Below are positions 18,212 to 27,100 of a stretch of 64,000 bases of DNA, piece by piece (within the stretch, counting starts at the first letter, position 1; the number at the start of each line of letters is the position of its first letter). The notes under the pieces are model-generated. The model was given only the letters and a program-made list of their open reading frames with translations, had not been told where the DNA came from and did no database searches. The stretch is from Nitrospirota bacterium. GTDB taxonomy: Bacteria > Nitrospirota > Nitrospiria > Nitrospirales > Nitrospiraceae. Position numbers and translations under genes: made by a program. The stretch is taken from positions 1 to 64,000 of the forward strand of contig JBFMAX010000016.1 of the NCBI GenBank assembly GCA_040755395.1, in the 5' to 3' direction.

Positions 18212-18655
18212 TCACCGAGGACCCACCTGTCCGAACGCCGGCCGGCTTCGGTGGTCCGGCATCTCTTTAACCTGCTTCGGTGATTCCGGCGAACCATAGG
18301 GACGCAGGGCCGGCGAGTCCCAGATGATCTTATCGCCAGGGGCCAGATTGGCGGCCTCGATGAAATGCGCGCGCGCATCTTCGGTCTCACCCAGCGCGTT
18401 CAGCGCCAGCGCCAAGTTATAGTGCGCCGGGCCCGAATCCGGCGCGGCCGCGACGGCCTGACGGAAATAGTTCTTCGCCTCCATAAACTGACCGCTCTGA
18501 TAGGCGGTGGTCCCTTGCTGGGTCAAGGCGATCGCCGACGCCTGGGCTCCCGCACCCAGGGCCAGCGGCACCAGCGGTTTCGGCTTGTCTTTCCCAGCGC
18601 AGGCTCCCAGCGTGAGGGCGAGCAGAACGCTCATAAGAACGCTCGCGATCGTCAT
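18212..18655 (-). CDS. TPR-containing lipoprotein
   Basis: The 147-residue protein has a lipoprotein signal (lipobox LTLGACA, Cys19). About two TPRs follow in residues 38-106 (TTAYQSGQFMEAKNYFRQA, HYNLALALNALGETEDAR). It probably acts as a small protein-interaction module in the periplasm or outer membrane. The ATG at 18655 has a strong AAGGAGG site; the longer open frame upstream has none. Confidence 0.8.
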   Translation of the reverse strand: MTIASVLMSVLLALTLGACAGKDKPKPLVPLALGAGAQASAIALTQQGTTAYQSGQFMEAKNYFRQAVAAAPDSGPAHYNLALALNALGETEDARAHFIEAANLAPGDKIIWDSPALRPYGSPESPKQVKEMPDHRSRPAFGQVGPR

Positions 18656-18692
18656 AGCTCCTCCTTGCCAACTCGTGCCATGGTTCTCAAAC

Positions 18693-18971
18693 TCAAGGCT
18701 TGGCTTGCTTACGAAGCTCCTCCTCAAACGTCTTGCGATACAGCACTTCCCACTCCGCACTGCCCTCGACAATAGGCCGGGAATAGGACCGCAATTTGGC
18801 TCGCACCACCTGATCGAGTTTTTCTTCCTGCGCGAGCTCGGCTGCCAACACGCGTTTGATCTCCCGCAGGGCACGACCTTCTTCTCCAGTCAGCCGTACG
18901 GCCGGACTCTTCTTCAGCGCGTTCAGAATGACGTGCGAGAGATGGCTGACTTTGTCTTCGCTGAGCAACAT
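18693..18971 (-). CDS. DUF507 family protein (first copy)
   Basis: This 92-residue helical, charged protein begins MLLSEDKVSHLSHVIL, then the REIKRVLAAELAQEEKLDQVVRAKLRS core of DUF507. Function is unknown for the family. A paralogue of similar length lies at 19061-19342, and the two are separated by a foldable heptamer array. Confidence 0.82.
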   Translation of the reverse strand: MLLSEDKVSHLSHVILNALKKSPAVRLTGEEGRALREIKRVLAAELAQEEKLDQVVRAKLRSYSRPIVEGSAEWEVLYRKTFEEELRKQAKP

Positions 18972-18981
18972 ACCTGAACTA

Positions 18982-19063
18982 CAATGAGGAATGTTGAATG
19001 AGGAATGCGGAATGTTCTTCGTCTTTCCAATTTCTCATTCATAATTCATCATTCAACATTTCA
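18982..19063. repeat. Heptamer hairpin between DUF507 genes
   Basis: The left arm is period-7 AATGAGG/AATGTTG/AATGCGG units (18982-19017). The right arm is the opposing TCATTCA/TTCAACA type (about 19030-19063). The arms are imperfectly complementary and can fold. Confidence 0.75.
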
Positions 19064-19342
19064 TAAGATGATCCCCCGTTCCCTGACCAACTTCTGTTTG
19101 ATCATCGTGAACATCTTCTGGTAGTCAACCTGCCCGCGTTCGATCTCCCCTTCATAGGCCTTCATGAGTTGCCGAACCTCGGCATTCAGCCGGTCCTCCA
19201 CGGACAACTCCTCTGTGATGGCATACTCCAGCGATTCAACGGCTGCTTTCTTGTCGCCAGCAAGCTCGATGTACCCTTCGTGATGAAGGCGCGACACCAG
19301 CACTTCGGCCATGTGTCGAACGCGTTCCTTGGTCAGCCTCAT
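19061..19342 (-). CDS. DUF507 family protein (second copy)
   Basis: This 93-residue paralogue of the 18693 gene has MRLTKERVRHMAEVL, then EELSVEDRLNAEVRQLM and a C-terminal DYQKMFTMIKQKLVRERGIIL. The last section is the best-conserved DUF507 signature. The start at 19342 is the first ATG that gives the family N-terminus; the ribosome-binding site is poor because the upstream DNA is a heptamer array. Function is unknown. Confidence 0.82.
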   Translation of the reverse strand: MRLTKERVRHMAEVLVSRLHHEGYIELAGDKKAAVESLEYAITEELSVEDRLNAEVRQLMKAYEGEIERGQVDYQKMFTMIKQKLVRERGIIL

Positions 19343-19349
19343 TGAAAAG

Positions 19350-19455
19350 CAATGTGGAATGAGGAATGCGGCATGTTGAATTGCGTATCTTCCTTCGTAA
19401 CGACCCACTTCACGATTTCATCATTCCCCATTCCTCATTTCTCATTCCTCATTAT
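19350..19455. repeat. Heptamer hairpin upstream of second DUF507 gene
   Basis: The left arm 19350-19380 (AATGTGG, AATGAGG, AATGCGG units) and the right arm of about 19415-19455 (TCATTCC, CCATTCC, TCATTTC units) face each other around a 35-nt loop. Confidence 0.75.
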
Positions 19456-19458
19456 TTT

Positions 19459-19842
19459 TTAGGCCTTCTCCACTCGAATGCGCGTGGCGCTCGTGGCCTG
19501 CCGCAACAGCGTGGGGTCGCCGACGATGCGGCCGATGACGTTCACCCGATCCGCGGGGACCGGGTCGGGCCCCATGCTCATGGGGGTGCGTCCGAAAAAA
19601 ATGGCCAACACCTCACCCGCCCCCCAGAACGCCACGTCGCCCGCTTTGACCTGGGTCGTGGCCGTCTCGCGATGGTCCTTCACGCCAGGGAGTTTGAAGT
19701 AAAACTCCTCGCCCCAGGTGTTCACCGGCGCCTCGACCGGCAATGCCGCGTAGACGCCTTCCGCCGTTTTATTATTTTTCAGTTCCGCCTCGAGTTGAAC
19801 CGACCCGACGGTGATGCGAATCCGTTTCGCTGTCTCTCCCAT
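19459..19842 (-). CDS. Cyclophilin-like fold protein (TM1367/DUF369 type)
   Basis: The 127-residue protein resembles the small cyclophilin-like beta-barrel family. It has an N-terminal IRITVGSVQLEAELKNNKTA (a repeated feature of this family), NTWGEEFYFKLPG and VAFWGAGEVLAIFFGRTP. Catalytic activity has not been established for the group. It is cytoplasmic. It is read divergently from the YprB-like gene. Confidence 0.8.
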   Translation of the reverse strand: MGETAKRIRITVGSVQLEAELKNNKTAEGVYAALPVEAPVNTWGEEFYFKLPGVKDHRETATTQVKAGDVAFWGAGEVLAIFFGRTPMSMGPDPVPADRVNVIGRIVGDPTLLRQATSATRIRVEKA

Positions 19843-20012
19843 ATCGCCATCGATTTCCGTAATGCGCTTCCGTGCTTTTCCCCCCGTGCGCTCGGCGCCG
19901 AGCGGCAGGATCTGCGCAAACTCCGCTTCGGCAGCGGACTGTAGCTTGTTTGTGTGGTGAAATCAAGGCTACAATCCTCTCCACGCTCTACCGTTTTCTC
20001 TCCGAGACGCTG

Positions 20013-20801
20013 ATGCTGGAATCGACCTTCGTCTTTCTCAAGGGAATCGGCTCCTATTCCGAGCGCCGCCTGTGGGAGCACGGGATCGATTCATGGCGCG
20101 CGTTTCTCAGTGAACTGTCCCTGCCCGGCATCTCCCCCCAACGAAAACCGCTCTACGACCTGGAGGTATCGGCAGCGATCGACCATCTCGAGGCCGGCGA
20201 CTCACGATTTTTTGCCGCGTGCCTTAAATCGCGCGACCACTGGCGTCTGTTCGACACGTTTCGCTCGCGGACGCTTTTCCTCGACATCGAGACGTCGGGA
20301 GAACCGGCCGGATATGGCCATGCGACGGTGATCGGGCTTTGCGCGAACGGACGGATGACCAGCCTGGTTTACGGGGAGACGTTGACGGAAGAACGGCTCA
20401 ACGAGGCCTTTGCGCAAGCCAACCTCCTTGTCACGTTCTTCGGCAGCGTCTACGACGTGCCGTTCCTGCGCGCCGCTTTTCCCGGACTGGACATCAGGCT
20501 GCCGCACTTCGACCTGTGCTTCGCGGCGCGTCGTTTAGGTCTGCACGGAGGACTGAAGCGCATCGAATCCGAGCTTTCGATTTCACGGGACACGGACCTC
20601 AACGGACTGGACGGCTGGGACGCCGTCAGGCTATGGAACGAATGGCGGCGCGGACGGCAGAGCAGCCTGGATCTTCTCCTCCGGTACAACGCGGCCGACA
20701 CGCGCAATCTGGAACCGTTGGCGGAACGGTTGTACGGACGACTCGTCGAACGGTACGGACCGCCCGCTCCAGCCTTTCGGTCGGCGATGCATCCCGGTTG
20801 A
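20013..20801 (+). CDS. YprB-like RNase H-fold exonuclease
   Basis: This 262-residue protein has a DEDD-type 3'-5' exonuclease fold. LFLDIETSG (about residue 92) supplies the first Asp/Glu pair, LVTFFGSVYDVPFL the next motif, and RYNAADTRNLEPLAERLY the last with conserved Asp. This is the YprB/ribonuclease H-like domain of unknown in vivo role. I start it at the ATG at 20013, giving MLESTFVFLKGIG, the typical N-terminus of these proteins; the longer frame begins upstream in non-coding-like sequence. Confidence 0.85.
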   Translation: MLESTFVFLKGIGSYSERRLWEHGIDSWRAFLSELSLPGISPQRKPLYDLEVSAAIDHLEAGDSRFFAACLKSRDHWRLFDTFRSRTLFLDIETSGEPAGYGHATVIGLCANGRMTSLVYGETLTEERLNEAFAQANLLVTFFGSVYDVPFLRAAFPGLDIRLPHFDLCFAARRLGLHGGLKRIESELSISRDTDLNGLDGWDAVRLWNEWRRGRQSSLDLLLRYNAADTRNLEPLAERLYGRLVERYGPPAPAFRSAMHPG

Positions 20802-20808
20802 ACGGCCC

Positions 20809-21570
20809 ATGACCTGGATCGGCGCCGGACTCACAGACACGGGCCTCCTCCGTTCCTCCAACCAAGACGCCTTCGCGATTCTCAACGATCGGGGCCTCTG
20901 GGTCGTCGCCGACGGAATGGGCGGCCATCCCGGAGGCGACGCGGCCAGCCGGTTGGCCGTCGAAGTCATTAGCCAACAAGCCGCCGCGGCGTTTCCGCGC
21001 AGGATGCCGAAACGCGCCGGACGAAACCCGGCCGTCGCTCAGCTCAAGGCCTTGATCGAGGCGGCCAATCGCGCCATTCTTGCAACCGCAGAGGCTTCTC
21101 CCAATCTGAAAGGAATGGGCACCACCGTCGTCGCGCTGCAAATTTCGTCCGGACTTCGTGCGCGTGCCACGGTCGCCCATGTCGGCGACAGCCGGGCATA
21201 TCTCTGGCGCGGGTCGCGTCTCCTGCCGCTCACCCGCGATCATTCGCTTGTGGAAGACTATGTCCGGCAAGGCCTGATCTCCCCGGAAGAGGCGCGGTTC
21301 CACCCGCATCGCCACGTGCTGTCCCGCGCGCTCGGCATTGCAGAAACGGTAGAGCCCGACGTGTCGAGTTTCTTGCTGCGCCGAGGCGATGTGCTCCTGC
21401 TCTGCACCGACGGTCTGACAAAAATGCTGACCGACGAACAGATCGCCGGCGTGTTGCGGCGGACCGGCCAGCAACCCCAACAGATCTGTGCAGCGCTGGT
21501 CGAACAGGCGCTGCGGTCCGGCGGAGAGGACAACGTGACGGTGGTGGCTTGTCGAGATGCCCGTTCGTGA
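20809..21570 (+). CDS. PP2C-family serine/threonine protein phosphatase
   Basis: The 253-residue phosphatase has all metal-binding motifs of Stp1/PrpC enzymes: SSNQDAF (residues 17-23), VVADGMGGHPGGDAAS (about residues 33-48), VAHVGDSRAYL, LLLCTDGLTKML and GGEDNVTVV near the C-terminus. It probably dephosphorylates Ser/Thr kinase substrates. No kinase partner is in the window. It starts 7 nt after the YprB-like gene, suggesting cotranscription. Confidence 0.93.
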   Translation: MTWIGAGLTDTGLLRSSNQDAFAILNDRGLWVVADGMGGHPGGDAASRLAVEVISQQAAAAFPRRMPKRAGRNPAVAQLKALIEAANRAILATAEASPNLKGMGTTVVALQISSGLRARATVAHVGDSRAYLWRGSRLLPLTRDHSLVEDYVRQGLISPEEARFHPHRHVLSRALGIAETVEPDVSSFLLRRGDVLLLCTDGLTKMLTDEQIAGVLRRTGQQPQQICAALVEQALRSGGEDNVTVVACRDARS

Positions 21571-21591
21571 CCTTGCCGCCCGAAAAAGAAA

Positions 21592-21620
21592 TTGACAACG
21601 CCTTCACCATTCTGTAGCCT
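21592..21620 (+). promoter_or_regulatory. Candidate sigma-70 promoter
   Basis: A perfect TTGACA (21592-21597) is spaced 17 nt from TAGCCT (21615-21620). This is 40 nt ahead of the gene at 21660. Confidence 0.55.
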
Positions 21621-21659
21621 CCATTCCCAACCTTCACACCTTCCTATTTCGATTCCGGG

Positions 21660-22577
21660 ATGGCCATAGAATTCTGCGGGCGCCGTCAGCCAGTCGCTTT
21701 GACCGTCCTTCTATCGCTTTCTCTTTCTCTCAGCGACGCGATTTGGGCTCATGGCGAGGAAGGAGGCGCCGACGATGAGGTGTCCAGCCCTGAGGCGGTG
21801 ATCCGGACCCTGGTCCGCGCCAACGCAGAGAAGAACCTGGCGACGCTCTCCCGGCTGATGGCCCACGATACCGACATCGTCAGTTACACCGTCGGCGGAC
21901 GCAAATACGTGGGCTGGACCGAGTTCGCCAGGGACATGCGGGAGGAATTTGAGTCGGTCACCCGGCTGGAAATTCCCATTAAAGAACTCAGAGTGTGGAT
22001 TCGCGGCGACACCGCGTGGTTCGCGATGGAGCTGGACTACATCCGTTATGTCGGCCACGGCGGCGAGCAGACCCGCACCGTGCTGCCGCTACGCGAGACC
22101 GGCGTGCTGGAGCGCCGCCACGACCGATGGGTGCTTCATTCCTGGCACGAATCCTTCAGCGGCCTGCGATTCGACGCGGCAGGCACTGCGCCTGTCGCCT
22201 CTCCCGTCTCGACGGCCGCCGGGGCTGAGTCAAACGACCAGCGTCCGGATCTCAGCGGCGAATGGGAGATTCAAGAAGAAGATAAAGCCTACAAAGCCAC
22301 GCTCGATCGAAACGGCAACGGCAGTTATACCCACCAAGGCGGCACCATCAAGACCACGAAGTTCGTCAGCCGGCTCTGGCAAGGCACCTGGCAACAATCC
22401 GGCAATGACCGCGAAGGCGGTTTCGAAGTGCTGCTGTCGGAGGACGGCACTCAGGCCAAAGGCATCTGGTGGTACACACGGGTCGGCAGTCGCACCGACA
22501 TTCCTCCCAGGCAACACGGAGGAACCTATGTGTGGAAGCGACTGACTCCCCCGCCATCGTCCCGATCGACGCGATGA
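21660..22577 (+). CDS. Secreted SnoaL-like (NTF2-fold) protein
   Basis: The 305-residue product has a signal peptide (hydrophobic residues about 13-30). Residues 43-170 have the SnoaL/NTF2-like pattern: PEAVIRTLVRANAEKN, DIVSYTVGGRKYVGWTEF, and DTAWFAMELDYIRYVG then RWVLHSWHESFSG. The C-terminal third (about 190-300) is a separate beta-rich region of repeated Gly/Trp strands. The SnoaL fold can bind small ligands; here the ligand is unknown. Confidence 0.78.
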   Translation: MAIEFCGRRQPVALTVLLSLSLSLSDAIWAHGEEGGADDEVSSPEAVIRTLVRANAEKNLATLSRLMAHDTDIVSYTVGGRKYVGWTEFARDMREEFESVTRLEIPIKELRVWIRGDTAWFAMELDYIRYVGHGGEQTRTVLPLRETGVLERRHDRWVLHSWHESFSGLRFDAAGTAPVASPVSTAAGAESNDQRPDLSGEWEIQEEDKAYKATLDRNGNGSYTHQGGTIKTTKFVSRLWQGTWQQSGNDREGGFEVLLSEDGTQAKGIWWYTRVGSRTDIPPRQHGGTYVWKRLTPPPSSRSTR

Positions 22578-22652
22578 CGTGCCTGGCTACGACACCACGC
22601 CCTGAGAATCGACGTAGAGCGCGATCAGCGCCTTTCCCAACAAGGAGGTCCT

Positions 22653-23666
22653 ATGAAGCGCTCGTCTGCGGTCGGCCTCTTGCTCTTGCTCGTCACCAGT
22701 GCCGGACCCGTTTATGCGTCCGGTGACCATGACCATCAGACCGTTCCGACGCTGAAGAATCAGACCACGACGAGGGTCGCGATCACAGACAACGCAGTGA
22801 CGCTCACGTTCGGCCCCATCGACCTGCCGTCGGGCCATGACGGAGAGTTGGCGGCCAGCATGCCCAAGCATATCTTTCAGCTCCCGAAAGACATGTACAT
22901 GATCGGCTTCAAGTCCGAGGTCTTCACGAAAGACGGTAAGCCGTTGCCCAAGAATTACCTCCATCACATTCTGATGCTCAACAACGACCGTCCAAGCGTT
23001 TCCTGCCCGGGGGAGCCGCTGTTCTTCGGAGGAGCGGGTCTCGAAATGACGGAGGCCCGGTTTCCCGAAGGCTACGGCGTAAAGCTCGCCAAAGGGCAGC
23101 ATCTCATGTCCGTCGTCGCCTTCTATCACAAGGCGCCGCCGACCAAGGACGTGATGGCTTCTTTCACCATGTACATGGCGCCGGAAGGGACCCCGGTCAA
23201 GGAAATGGAGGTCTATCAGGTCGGGGTGAACATCGTGTGTTACAGCAAGTTCGGACAGCGTGGTCCCGACCAGACCGACGAAGGGATCGAGATCAAACCC
23301 GGTGTCCACGTCTTGTCAGCACCGCTCAAGTTTCTTATGGATGGATGCGTGAAGTTCGCCTATCCCCATGGCCACGATGAGTTGCTGCTGATCGCCCTGG
23401 AGAACAGGACCGCCGGGCGGACACTCCTGCGGACGGTCCCGGACGTCGCTCAGGACGGCACATTTCTGGAGTTTCAACCGCACCAAGTCTATCGTGACGC
23501 CCGAGGCTTTACGGTCAACACCAAAGACGACTATGAGATGGTGATGGTGTATCACCACCCGCTCCACAATCCGAATATCCAGTATGGAATGGGCAACTAC
23601 CTCCTCTACATGACGCCGGGGACCTGTCCCGGAACCAGTATGAACGGCGCTTCGCCGGCTCACTGA
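22653..23666 (+). CDS. Secreted His-rich protein, possible copper-binding jelly-roll
   Basis: This 337-residue protein has a signal peptide (about residues 1-22) then GDHDHQ. Histidines cluster in YLHHILML (about residue 105), HDE near residue 245 and YHHPLHN (about residue 300). This spacing and the Cys pairs recall the copper-dependent PHM/SURNod19-like jelly-roll group, but that is a weak recognition. The ribosome-binding site AAGGAGG lies 5 nt from the ATG. It is read with the SnoaL-like gene 75 nt upstream, so the two secreted products may work together. Confidence 0.7.
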   Translation: MKRSSAVGLLLLLVTSAGPVYASGDHDHQTVPTLKNQTTTRVAITDNAVTLTFGPIDLPSGHDGELAASMPKHIFQLPKDMYMIGFKSEVFTKDGKPLPKNYLHHILMLNNDRPSVSCPGEPLFFGGAGLEMTEARFPEGYGVKLAKGQHLMSVVAFYHKAPPTKDVMASFTMYMAPEGTPVKEMEVYQVGVNIVCYSKFGQRGPDQTDEGIEIKPGVHVLSAPLKFLMDGCVKFAYPHGHDELLLIALENRTAGRTLLRTVPDVAQDGTFLEFQPHQVYRDARGFTVNTKDDYEMVMVYHHPLHNPNIQYGMGNYLLYMTPGTCPGTSMNGASPAH

Positions 23667-24103
23667 GTGCATCGAGGGATCCCACGTCAGGCCGTCGTCC
23701 ACTTGCAGCTATAGGCTCCGGAAAGTCGGTTTTGCGCTTCGCTCGCGTACAAATTTGGCCATAGGTCTTTCCTCTTCCATGCCGCGGCCGTCGGCGCTCA
23801 CTTGTTGTCCCCTACCAAAGTAGGCTCCGCCCCCATGCCGCGGACTGGGTTGTCGCGGCCCAACTATGATATTCAAGACCTCTCGCGCCCGTTATTCATG
23901 GCGGGTCGTCGCATGACAGCCGTTGCTTCGGCCGGAGGGCCGGCAAGCCATGGGCCGGAGCGACGGAAACGCTCATGAGCAGTCACGGCCAAGCGGCGGG
24001 GGTGAGAGAGCAATCGGGCGTGGGCAGCTGACGTTGTCGACGCCGGCCTGTAAAAGATACCGCACGGAGACGGGGCCACATTCGGCTCCGCAGGACAGAC
24101 CGA
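23667..24103. other. 437-bp intergenic gap
   Basis: No supported gene lies here. CCATGCCGCGG occurs twice (about 23778 and 23834). 23888-23982 resembles a shrunken copy of the dispersed repeat. I see no convincing promoter. Confidence 0.5.
23888..23982. repeat. Probable shortened copy of the dispersed repeat
   Basis: CCCGTTATTCATGGCGGGTC at the left resembles the left end of copy 2 (55806-55830, CCCGCATTATTCATGACGG). GAAACGCTCATGAGCAG at the right resembles its right end. The middle hairpin block is missing. The similarity is by eye and partial. Confidence 0.4.
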
Positions 24104-27100
24104 ATGCCAGAGCAAGAACCCCTCACGATGCTGGTCGCGAACGAGCACGCGGAAGAGATCAAGCTTGTCACGATCAGCATGCGCGGCTTCTACCCGGGCT
24201 GCCGGGTGGAAGCGGTCTATTCCTCAGACGAGGCGGTCGAATGGGCCTCCAAGCAAAGCTGGCACGTCATTTTGGTGGAAGAGAACCTGTCCCCCAGGAG
24301 CGGGATCACGATTCTGCCGGAGTTGCGGAGGCGCGCGCCGCAGGCCGCCATCATCGTTCAGAGCGAACACACCGACTCCGACACGTTCCTTCAAGTCATC
24401 CGCGGCGGTGCGGACTTCTATCTCTTCAAGAACTCTCCGGCCTTTCTCACCGAACTCATCATCGTTACCGGGGAAGCGGTGAAAAAACGTGAGTTGAGCG
24501 CGAAGCTCGATCTGACCCACGAACGTTACCTCCGTCTCGTCGAAACGTCGCCCGACACGGTGTACGAATTGGACTCCGAAGGGCGGTTCGTGTACGTCAG
24601 CTCCCATGTGTCGTCACTCTTGGGATACGCGCCCGAAGAATTGGCCGGCGCACACTTTACGAAGATCGTTCATCCAGACCAGCGGCAGGCGGCCGAACAT
24701 CGTTTCAACGAGCGCCGCAGCGGAGCCCGATCCAGCAGGCAAGTTCTCTTACGCCTTTTGCCCAAAGCCGGAACGGGCCGTGATGAACACGGCGTGGAGG
24801 TCGAACTCCACGCCAAGGGCTTATACGACTCCCAGCGCCGCTTCATGGGAACGCTCGGCATCTTGCGGGATGTAACCGGGCGCCGGCAGCAGGAAGAGAC
24901 GGTCCATCGCCTCCAGAGCCAACTACGACAAACGGACCGACTGCTGGAGATCGGTCGGCTGCTCATCAAGGCCTCCCGCGATCTTCACGATCCGCTCACG
25001 GCCCTCCAGACGAATTCCCAACAGTTGTTGAGCGCGATCCGGGCGCTCCAGCTCGAACGTCAGTTGGAAGCCATAGCGGCTCACGCCTCTCAGGCCGCAC
25101 AGGTCAGGGAAGAACTCGCGGCGGCCGTCCCCCTCCCGCCCGAAACGGAGCGGGAGCGGAAGGAAGCCGTGCCGCCACGAGTCGAGCCGCCGGCAGAACA
25201 ACGGCCGACCGTCGCCGCAGCCGAACGTCGGCGCTGGCCGCGTGTATCGACGCATATCGAGTCCAGCCTGACCGTCGAGGGATCCACCTGGAACGGCACC
25301 GCGCTCAACATGAGTCTCGGCGGCGCCTATCTGACGTTTGCAGATCGCCTCCCCGCCGTCGACGGCCAGCCCATCTACCTGACCCTCAGAAGCGCGGGCG
25401 GAACGTTAGAGCTCCATGGCACGGTCCGAGAACGAGGCGGAGTCGACGCCTTGCGCGCCACAGCGGCTCCGTGGTCCACTGCACTTGCCGTCGAATTTTC
25501 CTCCCTCGGCGACACAGAAAGTCAGGTCCTGGCTTCGCTGCTGGATGCGGTTCGCGAGCAAGCCTTTCCGCTCTCGATCGAAGGGCTCGTTCCCCTTGCC
25601 TATCCCCCGGATCGCCAGACCGGCTTACAGCGGCCTTTCGAGAGCATCGAAAGTTCGTTCGCCGACCGGCGGCTCGAAATCCGGGCGAAACTGACGCTGC
25701 CCGTCCGCGTCGAACCTTCCGAGCCGTCGTCCGGCCGCGGTCGGCACATCGGCTTGACCGTGAACGTCAGTCGTGGGGGCGCGTGTCTCCAAGTCAACGC
25801 GCGCCCCGATATGTTGGCGCCTCGCTTGACGCTCCGTCTGTCTCTCGCGACACCGTCCACGCCGTCTCCGGGTGCCGAATCCGTCGTGACCGGAGACGTC
25901 ATCTGGACGGCCCCGGATCCGAGCGCACCGAAGGACTTATGGCCCGGCCCTTCCGAGAGCGCCCTGCGCGTGGGACTCCGCTTCCGTTCACTAGAGGAAC
26001 GGACGGAGCGGGAGATCAACCGTCTGATCGCCCGCCTGCTCACCTCTCCCCTGCAAATCGAAGACGGCTTGGAGCGAACGAAGGTCGTGCATACCCTGCG
26101 CGAGTGCCGGAACGCACGGGGACGGCGTCTCGCCCTCTATCATGACCTGCCACGCGACCCGCTCGGCCCCGGCACGCCTCTGGTCATCATTGCGCCGGGC
26201 TACGGCCGGACGAAAACGGACCACCTGGTCCTCGCCCAGTACTTGGCCGGCAACGGGTTTCAGACGCTGCGCTTCGATCACTCCAACCACATCGGCGAAA
26301 GCGACGGCATTTTGGAGCACACGACGCTCACCGACATGCAATTGGATCTGCTGGGCGTATTGGATTTCGCCGCACAGACCTGGCCGGCCGCGCCGATCGC
26401 CGTGATCGCCCCGGATCTCGACGGTCGCGCCGCGCTGAAAGTCGCCGCGCGCGACCACCGGATCGCCCTGTTGATTATGCTGAACGGAGTCTTGGACGTC
26501 AGGCATGCTATCGCCGTTGAGCATCGACAGGATCTGGTCGAGGCCTATCTGCAAGGGGAACGGCGAGGGCTCGAACCCATTTGGGGGCTCAACGTCAACA
26601 CGGACCATTGGCTCCAGGATGCGGTCACGGGAAGCTTTGTGGACGTCGCTTCGGCCGTTCAGGACGCCGAGCGGGTCCGCGCCACGGTCCTATTCCTGAC
26701 GCCACACATCAGCGAACCTTCGGACACAACACAGGATGGGATCCGCCGGGATTCGTTTCAGCGCGTACTTGCGGCGCTGGGCGCGCGCGGAGAGGTGATC
26801 CGCCTGAAACCGGAGGTCTTCCTCCCGGCTCGCAGAGCCGAGGGCCCGTCCCTTCCGCTTTTCCGCGAACTGGTCACGCAGTGCCGTAAGAAGCTCCGCT
26901 ATCGGGACACCCTGCGGACCGTTCTTGAACCGGTCGAGCGGGAGACCGATTTTCAGCGCCGTATCGAACAGGAGCGGCTCAAGCTTCACTATGACATGTC
27001 CACGGCGGACGCGCTGGCTTTGTGGCGAGCCCACGTGCAGCACGTCCGACAGCACGAACAACACCCCGAGCACTGGCGTCTGTTGGATCATCTCCACCGC

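Noticed and set aside
23760-23900. CCATGCCGCGG direct repeat as a mobile-element footprint
   Set aside because: Only two short copies; no flanking structure supports it.
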